A stretch of 64,000 bases of DNA from Mycobacterium seoulense (GTDB lineage: Bacteria > Actinomycetota > Actinomycetes > Mycobacteriales > Mycobacteriaceae): assembly GCF_010731595.1 (NCBI RefSeq), contig NZ_AP022582.1, forward strand, positions 4,092,001 to 4,156,000. The letters are read 5' to 3'. The number at the start of each line of letters is the position of its first letter. The stretch's first letter is position 1. The notes below the pieces were generated by a model. The model did not search any database. It saw nothing but the letters and a program-made list of their open reading frames with translations, and was not told where the DNA came from. Below are positions 20,856 through 30,734 of this stretch, piece by piece. The translations under genes were made by a program, and so were the position numbers.

Positions 20856-21593
20856 ATGTGGATCACCGTGCTGGTACTGGCCGGCTCGGTGATCTTCGAG
20901 CCGATCCGGCTCGGTTTGGTGATCCTCCTGCTCAGCAGGCGGCGCCCCCTTCTGCAACTGCTCGTGTTTCTGTGCGGTGGCTTCGCCCTGGGAGTCGGCG
21001 CCGGCCTGGTGGTGCTCTTCGTCCTCAGGGCCGCCCCGGTCGTCGGCCAGTTGAGCGTTTCGGAGGTCCAGATCGGGTCGGGACTGGTGGCTCTGCTGAT
21101 CGCCCTGGCGCTTGCCACGAGCGTTTCGCTGCGCAAGCGCGCGCGCCCCGTCCCGGCCGGCGCGGCGCTCGCCGGTGGCGGCGGTGATGGGGGCGTCCTC
21201 CTGCTGGAACGCACCGCACCGAACGGCCGGCAGCGGCTGGCCGACCGTGCACGCACGTTCTTGCGGGGCGACTCCCTCAGTGTCGCAGCGGTTAGCGGGA
21301 TGGGGGCCTCGCTGCCGTCCGCGAACTACATGGGCTCGATGGCCGCCATCCTCGCCTCGCACGCCGCTCCGGTCGCACAGGTTCAGGCGCTGGTGGCGTT
21401 CAACCTGGTGGCGTTCACCGTGGCCGAGATCCCGCTGATCGGCTACCTGACCGCGCCCCAGAGGACGCGCGCCTTCATGGCCGCGCTGCAGACCTGGCTG
21501 CGATCCCGCGGCCACCGCGACGTCGCCGCCTTGGTCGCGGCCGGGGGCTGCTTCATGCTCGTCCTCGGGCTGACCGGCCTCGCCGCGAGGTAG
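20856..21593 (+). CDS. sap: Sulfolipid-1-addressing protein Sap homologue
   Basis: 245 residues with six hydrophobic segments and a basic central loop (about 85-140). The GAP-family stretches RTFLRGDSLSVAAVSGMGASLPSANYMGSMAAIL and the C-terminal RTRAFMAALQTWLRSRGHRD closely match M. tuberculosis Rv3821. Sap is an integral membrane protein that helps deliver sulfolipid-1 to the cell surface with MmpL8. I placed the start at the ATG giving MWITVLVLAGSVIFEPIRLGL; the longer upstream frame crosses the intergenic region. It is followed 41 bases later by chp1 on the same strand. Confidence 0.88.
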   Translation: MWITVLVLAGSVIFEPIRLGLVILLLSRRRPLLQLLVFLCGGFALGVGAGLVVLFVLRAAPVVGQLSVSEVQIGSGLVALLIALALATSVSLRKRARPVPAGAALAGGGGDGGVLLLERTAPNGRQRLADRARTFLRGDSLSVAAVSGMGASLPSANYMGSMAAILASHAAPVAQVQALVAFNLVAFTVAEIPLIGYLTAPQRTRAFMAALQTWLRSRGHRDVAALVAAGGCFMLVLGLTGLAAR

Positions 21594-21634
21594 CATCCCT
21601 GCTATAGCTCGATCGACAGGCCTGAGGGGAGCTC

Positions 21635-22726
21635 GTGAACAAACTGCTCACCGGGGCCGTCGCCGTTGGAATGCTGGCGTGCGCAACGGTTTTCGACGGC
21701 GGCGTCGCCGGCGCCGACACCGCTCTCATAGTGCCCGGCACGGCGCCCTCCCCGTACGGGCCGCTGAGGTCGCTCTATCACTTCAACCCCGCGATGCAGC
21801 CCCAGATCGACGAGAACTACTACAGTCCCGCGGCCGTCCGGCGCGTGGTGCCCTATCCCGGCAGCTTCTGGCCGGTCACGGGCCTGAATTCGCCGACCGT
21901 CAACAGCTCCGTCACCACCGGGACGAACAATCTCGACGCCGCGATCCGGGACACGCCGGGCCCCATCTCGGTGGCCGGCCTGTCCCAGGGTTCGCTGGCG
22001 CTCGACCGCGAGCAGGCGCGCCTGGCGCACGACCCGACCGCGCCGCCGCCGGGTCAGCTCACGTTCATCAAAGCCGGCAACCCCGACAACCTGCTCTACA
22101 AGGTGTTCGGGCCCGGGGCGCATGTGCCGATCATCGACTACACGGTCCCCGCGCCGGTGGAGAGCCAGTACGACACCATCAACATCGTGGGTCAGTACGA
22201 CCCGTTCTCCGACCCGCCCAACCACCCCGGCAATCTGCTGGCCGACCTGAATGCGGTTGCCGCCGGGGGTTATTACGGCCACAGCGCCACGGCGTTCTCC
22301 GACCCGTCACGTGTCGCGCCCTGGGACATCAAGCGCACCACCAACAGCCTGGGCGGCACCGAGACGACGTATTTCATCCGGAACTCCGAGCTGCCGCTGG
22401 CCCGGGCACTCGTCGACGGCGCGGGCATGCCCCCCGAGGCGGTCGGCCCCATCGACGCGGTGCTGCGGCCGATGATCGACAGGGCTTACGACCCGGGGCC
22501 GGCGCACGACCCCGTCCAAATCATCAATGGCATCGCCCACATTCCCACGATCATCTCCGCCGTCTCCTGGCCCGTCCGGGGTGCGAGCGCCGGCGTCAAC
22601 CTGGCCACCAACTCACTGGCGGTCGCCAATCTGGCCCGAATCGTCGCCCCGGGTAACGGGCTCGGCAAGGGTCCCAAGGGCGTGTTGCCGAAAGTCGTGC
22701 GCGCGGTGGTCAAAGCCAAGAAGTAG
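21635..22726 (+). CDS. chp1: Chp1-type acyltransferase, PE-PPE/serine-hydrolase domain (Rv3822)
   Basis: 363 residues from GTG with GAGGGGAG 5 bases upstream. A signal or anchor covers about residues 4-26, followed by a PE-PPE domain (alpha/beta hydrolase) with the nucleophile Ser in GLSQGS. Chp1 in M. tuberculosis performs the last two acyl transfers, making tetra-acylated sulfolipid-1 from the diacylated precursor outside the active site of PapA1. The gene ends 3 bases from the convergent mmpL8 gene. Its retention argues that a poly-acylated trehalose product is made. Confidence 0.87.
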   Translation: MNKLLTGAVAVGMLACATVFDGGVAGADTALIVPGTAPSPYGPLRSLYHFNPAMQPQIDENYYSPAAVRRVVPYPGSFWPVTGLNSPTVNSSVTTGTNNLDAAIRDTPGPISVAGLSQGSLALDREQARLAHDPTAPPPGQLTFIKAGNPDNLLYKVFGPGAHVPIIDYTVPAPVESQYDTINIVGQYDPFSDPPNHPGNLLADLNAVAAGGYYGHSATAFSDPSRVAPWDIKRTTNSLGGTETTYFIRNSELPLARALVDGAGMPPEAVGPIDAVLRPMIDRAYDPGPAHDPVQIINGIAHIPTIISAVSWPVRGASAGVNLATNSLAVANLARIVAPGNGLGKGPKGVLPKVVRAVVKAKK

Positions 22727-22729
22727 GGG

Positions 22730-25700
22730 CTAGAGCCTCAGTCCGTCACGCGGCGAAAAGCCGACCAGCTGCTCGGCCGTCCACGCCGGTGACCTCTCTT
22801 CGTCGGGCAGCAGCGGCTTGCGTTTGACCGGCCCGCGGCGCCGCAGCGGCCACCGGGCGGCGGCGGGCCAGCCCGGCGGGCGCCACCAGTTCGCCCGCCC
22901 GACCAGCACGGCGATCGCGGGCACCGTCACCGTCCGCACCAGGAACGTATCCAGCAGCAGGCCCGTCCCGAGAACGAATCCGCCCTGAATCACCGTGGCC
23001 AGGCTGGCGAAGACGAGACCGTACATCGACGCGGCCATGATCAGGCCCGCCGCGGTGATCACCCCGCCGGTCGAGGACACGGTTCGGATGACGCCCGAGC
23101 GGATTCCCCATGCGGATTCGTCCCGCAGCCGGGATATGAGCAGCATGTTGTAGTCCGCGCCGACCGCGACCAAGATGACGAAGGTCAATCCCGGCACGCT
23201 CCAATGCATTTCCTGACCGAGAATGAATTGGAAGACGATGACGCCGATGCCGATGGCGGACAGATACGACAGGATCACCGTTCCCACCAGGTACAGCGGC
23301 GCGACGACCGCGCGCAGCAGGGCGATGAGAATGACCAGCACCACGCAAATGGTCATCACGATGATCAATCGAAGATCGTGCTGGTAGTAGTCGCGCGTGT
23401 CCTTGAGTACCACGGGCAACCCCACCACCGACACCTTGGCATCGGCCAGCGTGGTATTCGGTTGGGCGCCTTGCGCGGCGGCCCTGATCGCGTCGACCTG
23501 GTCCATCGCCGCGGTGCCGAACGGATCGAGATCGGTCTGGATCAGGTACCGCATGGCGTGGCCGTCGGGCGAAACGAAGGCAGCGGCAAGCCTTTTCAGC
23601 TGCCCGGCGGTCATGCCTCCCAGCAGGTCCTGCACCCCGCCCGGTAACGCCTCGGGCTTGCCGCCCGCACCGGTGGCGTAGGACAACGCCTGCGCGGGAA
23701 TGTAGAAACCCGCCATCGCCGGCGTCGTCGCCTCCTTCTTCATCGACAGTAGAAACGCCGACGCCTCGCTCAGCCCGAAACCCATCTTCTTGACCTGGTC
23801 GACCAATTGCTGTACACCGTCTGCCAATTGGCGGCTGCCGTCCGCCAGGCTGTTGGTCCCCTGCTGCAGGAAGGTGATCTTCGCCCGCATTCCGCCCGGG
23901 CTGCCCATCCCCAGGGAGCCCATCGCGGCGACGACGGTGGACAACGCCCGGCGCAACCCGGAAACCGTTGCAGCCAGCGTCTGCACGGCCTGCGTCGCCC
24001 GCAGCTGGCGGGCCAGCTCCGATATCTTGCCCAGCGTTCCGTCGTCGCGCGCCGTCACCAGTCGCTGCAACTCCTCGCGCGCGTTGACGCAGGCGGGCTC
24101 GGCGCTGCACATCGGGCTGTTGTCCAGCGCCCCCAGCACCGGGTTGGCCCAATCAGAGTTGTTGGCAACGAAGTTGGCGTTCGCGCCGATGGCATCGCCA
24201 AGCGAACGCATGCCATCGATGAGCCGTTCGGCGCCATCGAGTTCCGCCAGCGCACGGTTCCCGCCGAAGATGTTCTGCAGCGTCGCCAGGGCGTCGACCA
24301 GGCCGCCGACCGCGGACACGGCCTGATTGACCTGGGTCCGCACGTCGCCGAGCTTGCCCGCCATCACGTTGGCGCCGCCCGCCAGTCGATCGAGATCACC
24401 GGTGTGGTCGACGATTTGCTTGGAGCCCGCATCCAGCTTGCCGCCGACTTCGCCGGCCTGCCATGACGTTTTGGCCTGCTCCAGGGACTGGCCGGTGGGC
24501 CGGGTGATGCCCCTGACCATGGCGACGCCCGGGACCTGGCTCACCCGTTGCGCCATCTGCTCGAGGTCGGCGAGGGCCTTCGCGGTGCGCAGGTCCTGCG
24601 GCGAGGAGATGAACAAGTACTCGGGGACGATCAGGTTGGTCGAGAAGTGCTTCGCCAGCGTGGCGTAGCCGACCGAGCTCTCCGCGTCGCCCGGCAGCGC
24701 CTTGCGATCGTCGTAGTTGTACCGGGCGAGGCCCGCGCACCCGGCCAGGATCACCAGGACCAGCAAGCTGGCCAACAGGTGGGCTTTGGGCCGCCGCACG
24801 ATGTTGACGCCCGAACGCCGCCAGAAGCGCCGGCTGAGATCATCGCGCGGCGCGATCCAGCCGCGGCGGCCGGCGAGCACCAGCAGGGCAGGCAGCAGCG
24901 TGATCGCGGCGAAGAAGACGACGGCCACCGAGATGCCCAGCACCGGTCCGACGGTTCGCAGGATTCCCAACTGGGTGAACATCATCCCGAGAAATGTGAC
25001 CGCCACGGTGGCCGCCGACGCCGCGATGACCTTGCCGATGGACGCCAACGCCTTGATGACCGCCTGGTCGGAGTCCACGCCCTGGCGCACATAGTCGTGA
25101 TAGCGGCTGATCAGAAAGACGGCGTAATCGGTTCCCGCGCCGACCATCATCCCGCTCATGAAAATGACGGTCTGGTTGGCGATGCCCAGGCCGGCCAGCC
25201 CGACCAGGGCCACCACCCGCTGGGCCACCACCGCGGACATGCCGATCGTCAGCAACGGCAGCACCATCGTGACGGGGTTCCGGTAGATCACCAGCAGAAT
25301 GACGAACAACAGCACGACGATCGCCAGTTCGATCCGCGTCCTGTCGCGCTGGCCGGTCACGTTCAGGTCGGCGACGGTGGACGCGGGCCCGGTCAGGTTG
25401 GCCGTCAGCGTCGATCCCGCCACGGCCTGCCGCACGATCGTGGCCACTCGCGCGTACGCCTGCTTGGACTTCGGCGATCCCAGATCGCCGGGCAGGCCCA
25501 CGGGCAGCATCCAGGCCTGGTGATCCTTGCTGGTCATCAGCTCGCGCACCGGCGGTGTGCCGACGAAATCCTGCACCATCGCCACGTCCCGGGTGTCCCG
25601 GCGCAGCGCCTCGACCAGTTTCCGGTAGGTGCCTTCGTCGGCCGCGCTCAGCCCGCTGGCATCGCTGAGCACCACCACCGCGATACTCTGCAATCCGGCC

Positions 25701-25945
25701 TCGCCGAACGCGGCGTTCATGGTGCGGGTGGCGGACAATACCGGGGCGTCGGACGGCAGGATGGCGACCGGGTGTTGCTGGGAGATCTCCTCCAGCGACG
25801 GCGCGGTCAGCGCAAGGACGCACGCCAGCGCGCTCCAGACGCCGATCACCAGCCATGGCCTTCGCCCGACCAGGTGCCCGAGCCGGGGAAAGAGGCCCAC
25901 GGGGCTGCCCCGGCCGATCTTCACTGGTGACATTCCGAACCGCAT
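22730..25945 (-). CDS. mmpL8: RND-family lipid transporter MmpL8
   Basis: 1071 residues, twelve membrane segments in two repeats, each with a large periplasmic domain. The proton-relay Asp-Tyr pairs are present in segments 4 and 10: [13 protein letters not shown] and [11 protein letters not shown]. The first porter domain ([20 protein letters not shown]) and the C-terminal [18 protein letters not shown] resemble M. tuberculosis MmpL8, which exports sulfolipid precursors. The second periplasmic domain contains a long helical hairpin (about 480-700). It starts 11 bases after the papA1 stop and forms an operon with it. A GGAAAAG motif precedes the ATG. Confidence 0.92.
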   Translation of the reverse strand: MRFGMSPVKIGRGSPVGLFPRLGHLVGRRPWLVIGVWSALACVLALTAPSLEEISQQHPVAILPSDAPVLSATRTMNAAFGEAGLQSIAVVVLSDASGLSAADEGTYRKLVEALRRDTRDVAMVQDFVGTPPVRELMTSKDHQAWMLPVGLPGDLGSPKSKQAYARVATIVRQAVAGSTLTANLTGPASTVADLNVTGQRDRTRIELAIVVLLFVILLVIYRNPVTMVLPLLTIGMSAVVAQRVVALVGLAGLGIANQTVIFMSGMMVGAGTDYAVFLISRYHDYVRQGVDSDQAVIKALASIGKVIAASAATVAVTFLGMMFTQLGILRTVGPVLGISVAVVFFAAITLLPALLVLAGRRGWIAPRDDLSRRFWRRSGVNIVRRPKAHLLASLLVLVILAGCAGLARYNYDDRKALPGDAESSVGYATLAKHFSTNLIVPEYLFISSPQDLRTAKALADLEQMAQRVSQVPGVAMVRGITRPTGQSLEQAKTSWQAGEVGGKLDAGSKQIVDHTGDLDRLAGGANVMAGKLGDVRTQVNQAVSAVGGLVDALATLQNIFGGNRALAELDGAERLIDGMRSLGDAIGANANFVANNSDWANPVLGALDNSPMCSAEPACVNAREELQRLVTARDDGTLGKISELARQLRATQAVQTLAATVSGLRRALSTVVAAMGSLGMGSPGGMRAKITFLQQGTNSLADGSRQLADGVQQLVDQVKKMGFGLSEASAFLLSMKKEATTPAMAGFYIPAQALSYATGAGGKPEALPGGVQDLLGGMTAGQLKRLAAAFVSPDGHAMRYLIQTDLDPFGTAAMDQVDAIRAAAQGAQPNTTLADAKVSVVGLPVVLKDTRDYYQHDLRLIIVMTICVVLVILIALLRAVVAPLYLVGTVILSYLSAIGIGVIVFQFILGQEMHWSVPGLTFVILVAVGADYNMLLISRLRDESAWGIRSGVIRTVSSTGGVITAAGLIMAASMYGLVFASLATVIQGGFVLGTGLLLDTFLVRTVTVPAIAVLVGRANWWRPPGWPAAARWPLRRRGPVKRKPLLPDEERSPAWTAEQLVGFSPRDGLRL

Positions 25946-25956
25946 TCTTTTCCGCG

Positions 25957-27393
25957 TCAGTGCGCCGCCTGCCGGTCGCGGTCGGCGACGTTACGCGCAC
26001 GCTCCGCCGCCCCGCCGTCGGCGATACGGGCGCACACGGATTTTATGGCACCCAGGTACCGGGTGACGTTATTTCGGGCCTCGGGGTGGTTGGGGAACAG
26101 CACGCTCGCCGCCGTCTCGTCGAACCGCCCCACCATCGTGCTCAACGGGTAGGTGACCCGGCCGTCACTGTGCGCACCGACGGTCAGGCCGTCGAACAAT
26201 TTCGTCATCATCGACAGCGGACTGGCTTGCGCGTCAAAGAAATTCACCAGGGAGAACAGCGGCGGGGGCCTGCGCAACGACGGCGCCAGTTCCACAACCC
26301 GCTCGAAGGGCACCCTCGCCAGGTCCGCGCCCGAATCGAAGGACGCCTGCGCGCTTCTCGCCATGTCGTTGAACGACGACCCGGCGACGGGAACGGTGAT
26401 GGGGATCTGTCCGGTGAACCAACCCTGCGTCGTGAGGTCGGCCGGGGTGCTGCGGGTGTCCTTCGGGGTGATGGCGAAATACGTTCCCGCGTCGGTCAAC
26501 TCGTGCACGGCCAGGGCGAGGCACGCGAACATGCCACCGACGAAACGGGCGCCGGCGGCCACACAGGCGGTTTCGAACCGATGCGTTTGGTCCTCGTCCA
26601 GCAGGGTCACGCCCAGCAGATCGCCGTCATAAGGCGCGTCGCCGAGGGGGAGCGGGAACGCCGGGAACGTCCCGTCGTTGAGTTCGGCGAAGTCGATCCA
26701 GGCCCGTACCTCCGGGGACTCGACGGTCAGCGCCTCGGTGTACTCGCGCTGCCGCACGCAGTAGTCGGCGTAGCTGCCGGCCGGCGGCAGTTCGACCGGC
26801 GGGTTTCCCGCGATCAGCTCGGCGTACATCGTCTGGAACTCGATGAGGCCCATCCCGACGAATTGGCCGTCGGCGTGCAGGTGATCGATGCTCGCATAGA
26901 AGGTGAAGCGGTCCGGGCGCTGAATCACCCCGAAGCTGAAGCAATCCCACTGCAGCGAATCGGGGGTGGCCACGATGTGATCCTGCAGCTGCGCGCTGGT
27001 CAGTTCGCCGTGTTCGGTGGGCTCGAACTCGATGTCGGCGGGGTCGGCGACGGTGCGCCGCACGATCCGGTCGGCGTCGCGGTACTCAAACCAACTGCGG
27101 TAGGTGTCGTGCCGGCGCAGGTGGGCGTTGATGACGTAGGTCATCGCGCGCAGATCGCAGCGGCCCGACACCTCGACGGACGCGATCAACAGCCGCGAAT
27201 GATCCAGGCCGCGGGCGGCCTGTTCGCGCAGGCTGCGCAGGTGCCGGGCCTGGACATAGCTGGGCGGCACCGCGCTCACCGGCGCTTCGAGGGCCTTGGC
27301 GCGTGCGGCGGGCGACGGGTGCCACGAGAACAACCTGCCCGGCGCAGGCGCCCATTCGCCGACCGTTGAGACATCCAATGGGCCGATCCGCAC
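25957..27393 (-). CDS. papA1: Polyketide-associated acyltransferase PapA1
   Basis: 478 residues starting with GTG and GGGAGGT 4 bases upstream ([14 protein letters not shown]). A longer frame to 27933 is rejected because it overlaps the convergently placed regions and lacks family similarity. HX3D motif is [10 protein letters not shown]; the C-terminal structural region [12 protein letters not shown] is as expected. PapA1 of M. tuberculosis transfers a Pks2-made (hydroxy)phthioceranoyl chain to trehalose-2-sulfate-2'-palmitate. The pks2 gene that should follow upstream is absent: the 179 bases beyond this start lead straight to an unrelated oxidoreductase gene. Confidence 0.9.
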   Translation of the reverse strand: MRIGPLDVSTVGEWAPAPGRLFSWHPSPAARAKALEAPVSAVPPSYVQARHLRSLREQAARGLDHSRLLIASVEVSGRCDLRAMTYVINAHLRRHDTYRSWFEYRDADRIVRRTVADPADIEFEPTEHGELTSAQLQDHIVATPDSLQWDCFSFGVIQRPDRFTFYASIDHLHADGQFVGMGLIEFQTMYAELIAGNPPVELPPAGSYADYCVRQREYTEALTVESPEVRAWIDFAELNDGTFPAFPLPLGDAPYDGDLLGVTLLDEDQTHRFETACVAAGARFVGGMFACLALAVHELTDAGTYFAITPKDTRSTPADLTTQGWFTGQIPITVPVAGSSFNDMARSAQASFDSGADLARVPFERVVELAPSLRRPPPLFSLVNFFDAQASPLSMMTKLFDGLTVGAHSDGRVTYPLSTMVGRFDETAASVLFPNHPEARNNVTRYLGAIKSVCARIADGGAAERARNVADRDRQAAH

Positions 27394-27572
27394 CGCTACC
27401 TCCCGTGCTTCAGCACCGGCGGCGGTGCGTGGAGAACGGCAGCTGGCTGCGCACGGGGGGATCCGCCAAACACCGGTGGTGCTGAGGTTCCCCGGTAGCC
27501 TAGCCCGCGTTGTCGTGGGCCGCTCGGATCGGCGGGCCGCCCCGTTGGGCGCCGCGCCGCCGCCCCGAATCG

Positions 27573-29135
27573 TCAGGCGGTGCGTTCGGCGAGCGCCTGA
27601 CGGGCCGCGTTGTAGCCGGGTATGAACGTGATGCCCGGTCCGCCGTGGCAACCCGCGCTGCCCAGGTACAGGCCCTCGATCGGTATCGGCTGACCACGAA
27701 AGCCTCTCGGGCCGGGCCGGTTCGGCCCGATCTGGTCGGGGTTGAGCAGTCCGTGGCAGTAGTCGCCGCCGGGCGCGCCGAACATCACGCCCATGTGCTT
27801 GGGCGTGAACGTGGTGTGCCGGATGATGCTGCGCTCGAAGTTCGGCGCCAACCGGGTGATCTTGTCGATCACCCGCTGACCCATTTCGACCTTCGCGTCG
27901 CCGTAGTCGGCGCCGCCCTCGATCGGGAACCACAACGCGAACGCCGAGGCCGCGTGTTTACCCGCGGGCGCCAGGTCCGGGTCGTTCTGCGTGGGAATCT
28001 GCAACACCACCGTCGGGTCGGCCGGGACGATTCCGCGCCGAGCGTCCTCCCACTGCTGCTGGACTTCTTCCGGCGTGCAGAACAGGCCGATCGACGCCTG
28101 CATGGCCGGGTCGTTCAGCGCCTCGTAGGGCGCGGCGAACTCCGGAGCCTCCTCCAGCGCGAAGTGCATCTGCAGGTAGCTGCCGCGGTGGTCGGTCCGC
28201 GCGTAGCGCTCCCGGATGTCGCCGGGCAGCAGGGCCGGGTCGACCAGTTCGTTGAGGGTGATGTCGGGCGCGATGCCGGAGACCACGATCGGGGCGGTCA
28301 ACTCCTCGCCGGCCTCGGTGCGCACCCCGCTCACCCGCCCGTCGGTGACGACGATCTCGGTCACCTTGGTCCGCAGCCGGACTTCGCCGCCATGGCTTTC
28401 CAGCAGTTCGCCCAGGTGCGAGGTGAGCGCGCCGATGCCGCCGCGCAGCTTCTTCATCTGCATGGTGTCCCCGTCCGGGACACCCAACCCGAAGGCCAGC
28501 GCGGCCGCACTGCCCGGCGTGGCGGGCCCGCGATAGAGGGTGTTGACGGCCAGCACGGTCATGGAGCCGCGCAGCGCACCGTGCTTCTCGCGGTCGGGAA
28601 GGTAGCGGTCCAACACGTCGGTGACCGATCCGAACAACATGTCGTCGATGGAGGAGCGCTCGAATTCGTTTGTCGCACAGGCGTACATCTCGTCGTAGGT
28701 CTTGGGCTCCGTTCCCGCCTCGAACCGGCCCAGCGCCCGTGTCGGCGCCTGGCTCCAGGCCATCAGCCCCGCCATCCCGTTGACCGCGTCCGCCCCGTGC
28801 ACCTCGTTGAGGTGGGTGAACAACTTGATGGGATCGCTGTACTGGATCAGCGGATCGTCACCGACGCCGCGCACCGCCACCGACATCACGTCCAGGTCGA
28901 TCGTCGGCAGAGTGTCCAGGCCGAGCTCGTCGACCACCACCTTCGACGTGGGGAACTGGACCGAGCCGGCGATCTCGAACCGATACCCGTCGAAAAGCTC
29001 CACCGTCGAGGCCATCCCGCCGGCGTAGAGCTTGGAATCCAGGCACACCGTCCGCAAGCCCGCCTTCTGCAGCAGTACCGCCGCAGCCAGGCCGTTGTGC
29101 CCCGCACCGATAACTATCGCGTCGTACTGAGTCAT
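27573..29135 (-). CDS. FAD-dependent oxidoreductase, phytoene-desaturase/retinol-saturase type (Rv3829c)
   Basis: 520 residues. N-terminal dinucleotide-binding motif [20 protein letters not shown], followed by [30 protein letters not shown] typical of the amine oxidase/desaturase superfamily. The C-terminal motif [23 protein letters not shown] closes the FAD site. Likely reaction is flavin-dependent desaturation or saturation of a lipid or isoprenoid; substrate unknown. The ATG at 29135 has GGAGGGC 6 bases upstream. An inverted repeat at 29176-29195, matching one at the tetR promoter, lies 41 bases upstream, so it is probably repressed by the adjacent TetR protein. Confidence 0.85.
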   Translation of the reverse strand: MTQYDAIVIGAGHNGLAAAVLLQKAGLRTVCLDSKLYAGGMASTVELFDGYRFEIAGSVQFPTSKVVVDELGLDTLPTIDLDVMSVAVRGVGDDPLIQYSDPIKLFTHLNEVHGADAVNGMAGLMAWSQAPTRALGRFEAGTEPKTYDEMYACATNEFERSSIDDMLFGSVTDVLDRYLPDREKHGALRGSMTVLAVNTLYRGPATPGSAAALAFGLGVPDGDTMQMKKLRGGIGALTSHLGELLESHGGEVRLRTKVTEIVVTDGRVSGVRTEAGEELTAPIVVSGIAPDITLNELVDPALLPGDIRERYARTDHRGSYLQMHFALEEAPEFAAPYEALNDPAMQASIGLFCTPEEVQQQWEDARRGIVPADPTVVLQIPTQNDPDLAPAGKHAASAFALWFPIEGGADYGDAKVEMGQRVIDKITRLAPNFERSIIRHTTFTPKHMGVMFGAPGGDYCHGLLNPDQIGPNRPGPRGFRGQPIPIEGLYLGSAGCHGGPGITFIPGYNAARQALAERTA

Positions 29136-29175
29136 GTTCTGCCCTCCAGCAATGGAGGCTGGCATGGCCGCAAAG

Positions 29176-29195
29176 TTTTGTCAATTATGACGAAA
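29176..29195. promoter_or_regulatory. TetR operator upstream of the FAD oxidoreductase gene
   Basis: TTTTGTCAATTATGACGAAA: arms TTTTGTCA and TGACGAAA around a 4-base centre, one mismatch from a perfect palindrome. The same arm sequence occurs at 29843-29862 in front of tetR. It lies between the tetR stop codon (29202) and the oxidoreductase start. Confidence 0.75.
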
Positions 29196-29201
29196 CGTCT
29201 G

Positions 29202-29819
29202 TCAGGTGCCCGTGCCCCAGGAGTCGGTGATGCCCGCGCGCAGCGACTCCAGCGCCGCGTGGCACATCCGCGCCAGCTCACCCAGCGACCGATCGTCGCC
29301 CAACATCCAGAACTCCATCGCACCGAAGACACCCGCCGCGATGCAGCGCGCGATCACCGCGGCGCGCAGCCGACCCTCAAGCGTCCCGCTCGCCGAGCAG
29401 CTACGCCGGTGCAGCTGCTCCTCGATGACGCCGGCGAAGTCGGCCTGGACTTCCTGCATGTGCCGCACGATGCGGCCGGGGTCGAGCTCGCCGCCCCGCA
29501 GCGCGGCGATTTTCGTCACGGCCTCAACGTCATAGGGGAACGAGAAGACGGCCGATTGCACCGAGTCGATGATCGGCTCGTCGGCGGGCCGGGCGTCCAG
29601 TGCGGCACGAAACCAGTTCAGGCCGGTGTAGTCGGCAAACAACAGATCGTGCTTGGACTTGAAGTGGCGGTAGAACGTCCGCAGCGACACCCCGGCGTCC
29701 GCCGCGATCTGCTCGGCCGAGGTGTCCTCGACGCCCTGGCCCAGGAACCGCACCATGGCGGCCTGAACCAATGCCTCCCGGGTGCGCTCGCTGCGCGCCG
29801 TCTGCGCCGGCCTGACCAT
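29202..29819 (-). CDS. TetR-family transcriptional repressor (Rv3830c)
   Basis: 205 residues. The N-terminal helix-turn-helix (AEQIAADAGVSLRTFYRHFKSKHDLLFADYTG) spans about residues 30-65; the rest is a helical ligand-binding domain. It probably represses its own gene, the divergent membrane-protein gene and the downstream oxidoreductase, because near-identical palindromes lie at both promoters. The ATG at 29819 has no Shine-Dalgarno sequence but TACCTT (29826-29831) ends 6 bases upstream, so the mRNA may be leaderless. In-frame residues upstream of this ATG cross the operator and are not coding. Confidence 0.88.
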   Translation of the reverse strand: MVRPAQTARSERTREALVQAAMVRFLGQGVEDTSAEQIAADAGVSLRTFYRHFKSKHDLLFADYTGLNWFRAALDARPADEPIIDSVQSAVFSFPYDVEAVTKIAALRGGELDPGRIVRHMQEVQADFAGVIEEQLHRRSCSASGTLEGRLRAAVIARCIAAGVFGAMEFWMLGDDRSLGELARMCHAALESLRAGITDSWGTGT

Positions 29820-29842
29820 GCCAGTAAGGTACCTCAAGCACC

Positions 29843-29862
29843 TTTTGTCAGTATTGACAAAA
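29843..29862. promoter_or_regulatory. TetR operator in the tetR/membrane-protein divergent promoter
   Basis: TTTTGTCAGTATTGACAAAA, perfect 8-base arms around a 4-base centre. It is 12 bases upstream of the tetR -10 box (minus strand), and it contains TTGACA usable as -35 for the divergent gene. The matching site at 29176-29195 identifies it as the binding site of the adjacent repressor. Confidence 0.8.
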
Positions 29863-29889
29863 CTTTGGGTCTCGGGTGAGACTGCGCCC

Positions 29890-30375
29890 ATGGTCTCGCT
29901 TCTTGTGCATGCAGTTCTCGGGCTCGGTGTCATCGGCTGGATCGTCGCCTCGAACTCGAAGGTCTTCGCCCGCCCGGCCGCCGGGCCCTTGTTCACCCCG
30001 CTGGAGTGCCTGTACTACGTCGTCGGCATCGCGTCGGTCGCCCTGGGCTGGTACTTCAACGTCACCTATGTCCAGCAGTATTCGCACGGATCCACCAATC
30101 CGTTGTGGGGCGAGCATGGGAGCTGGGCCGAATACATCAGGCTGATGTTCACCAACCCGGCCGCGGACTCCGCCAGCCAGGATTACACGATCGCGAATGT
30201 GGTTCTGCTGCCACTGTTTACCATCGTGGACGGCTACCGCCGTGGGTTGCGGCACCCGTGGTTGTACTTCGTGTCCAGCCTTTTCACCAGCTTCGCGTTC
30301 GCGTTCGCCTTCTACTTCGCCACCATGGAGCGGCAGCGCAGGCACGAGCAGGCCCGCGAGACGGTCGACGCCTAG
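29890..30375 (+). CDS. DUF2834-like small membrane protein (Rv3831)
   Basis: 161 residues with four hydrophobic segments (about 1-22, 37-60, 95-112 and 120-145). The sequence TPLECLYYVVGIASVALGWYFN is typical of this uncharacterised membrane family. No catalytic motif is seen. The start MVSLLVHAV was chosen because the upstream frame runs through the operator and into tetR. It shares its control region with tetR and should be regulated by it. Its TAG overlaps the convergent HxlR gene's TAG in one CTAG. Confidence 0.75.
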   Translation: MVSLLVHAVLGLGVIGWIVASNSKVFARPAAGPLFTPLECLYYVVGIASVALGWYFNVTYVQQYSHGSTNPLWGEHGSWAEYIRLMFTNPAADSASQDYTIANVVLLPLFTIVDGYRRGLRHPWLYFVSSLFTSFAFAFAFYFATMERQRRHEQARETVDA

Positions 30376-30734
30376 GTTCCCTCCGCCCAGCGGCGGGCCC
30401 ACTGGTCCAGGGGAGTGAGGGCCTCGCCCAGCGAATGCCCGGCCTCGCTGAGCTCGTAACACTGGTCGTCGCGCTGGACGACCAGGCCCGCGCCCGTCAG
30501 TTCGCCGAGACGGTCATACAAAACGCTGGGAGACATGCCGTCGCAGCGCTCCCGCAAGGACCTCGCTCCCAGCGGACCATCGCGAAGCTCCCACAGGATC
30601 CGCAACGCCCAGCGCCGCCCTAGGAGATCGAGGGCCGCCATGAGCGGCCGCCCTGTTGTCGACCCCCGCACCGGATGTCCCGGTCGAGCCACCGATTGAC
30701 GTTTCGGATTCCGTAACGTAGGTTTCTTCTCCAT
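30372..30734 (-). CDS. HxlR/MarR-like winged-helix regulator
   Basis: About 120 residues. HxlR signature LMAALDLLGRRWALRILWELRDGPLGARSLRERCDGMSPSVLYDRLGELTGAGLV, then a short C-terminal helix. The family senses aldehydes or redox and controls neighbouring oxidoreductases. It is divergent from a carboxymuconolactone decarboxylase-like gene, the likely target. The start codon lies in CCATGG, which also contains the start of that divergent gene. No Shine-Dalgarno sequence exists, but TATTTT lies 7 bases upstream, so translation is probably leaderless. A shorter start further inside the frame is possible. Not part of the M. tuberculosis gene order as I recall it. Confidence 0.75.
   Translation of the reverse strand: MEKKPTLRNPKRQSVARPGHPVRGSTTGRPLMAALDLLGRRWALRILWELRDGPLGARSLRERCDGMSPSVLYDRLGELTGAGLVVQRDDQCYELSEAGHSLGEALTPLDQWARRWAEGT
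30696..30724 (+). promoter_or_regulatory. Promoter of the CMD-like gene
   Basis: TTGACG (30696-30701), a 17-base spacer and TAGGTT (30719-30724) form a near-consensus promoter ending 8 bases before the ATG at 30733. This predicts a leaderless transcript. The promoter lies inside the 5' coding part of the divergent hxlR gene. Confidence 0.65.

Noticed and set aside
27394..27933. N-terminal extension of papA1 to 658 residues
   Set aside because: The extra 180 residues lack similarity to PapA proteins, overlap the 3' end of the oxidoreductase gene, and a GTG with GGGAGGT gives the expected N-terminus.
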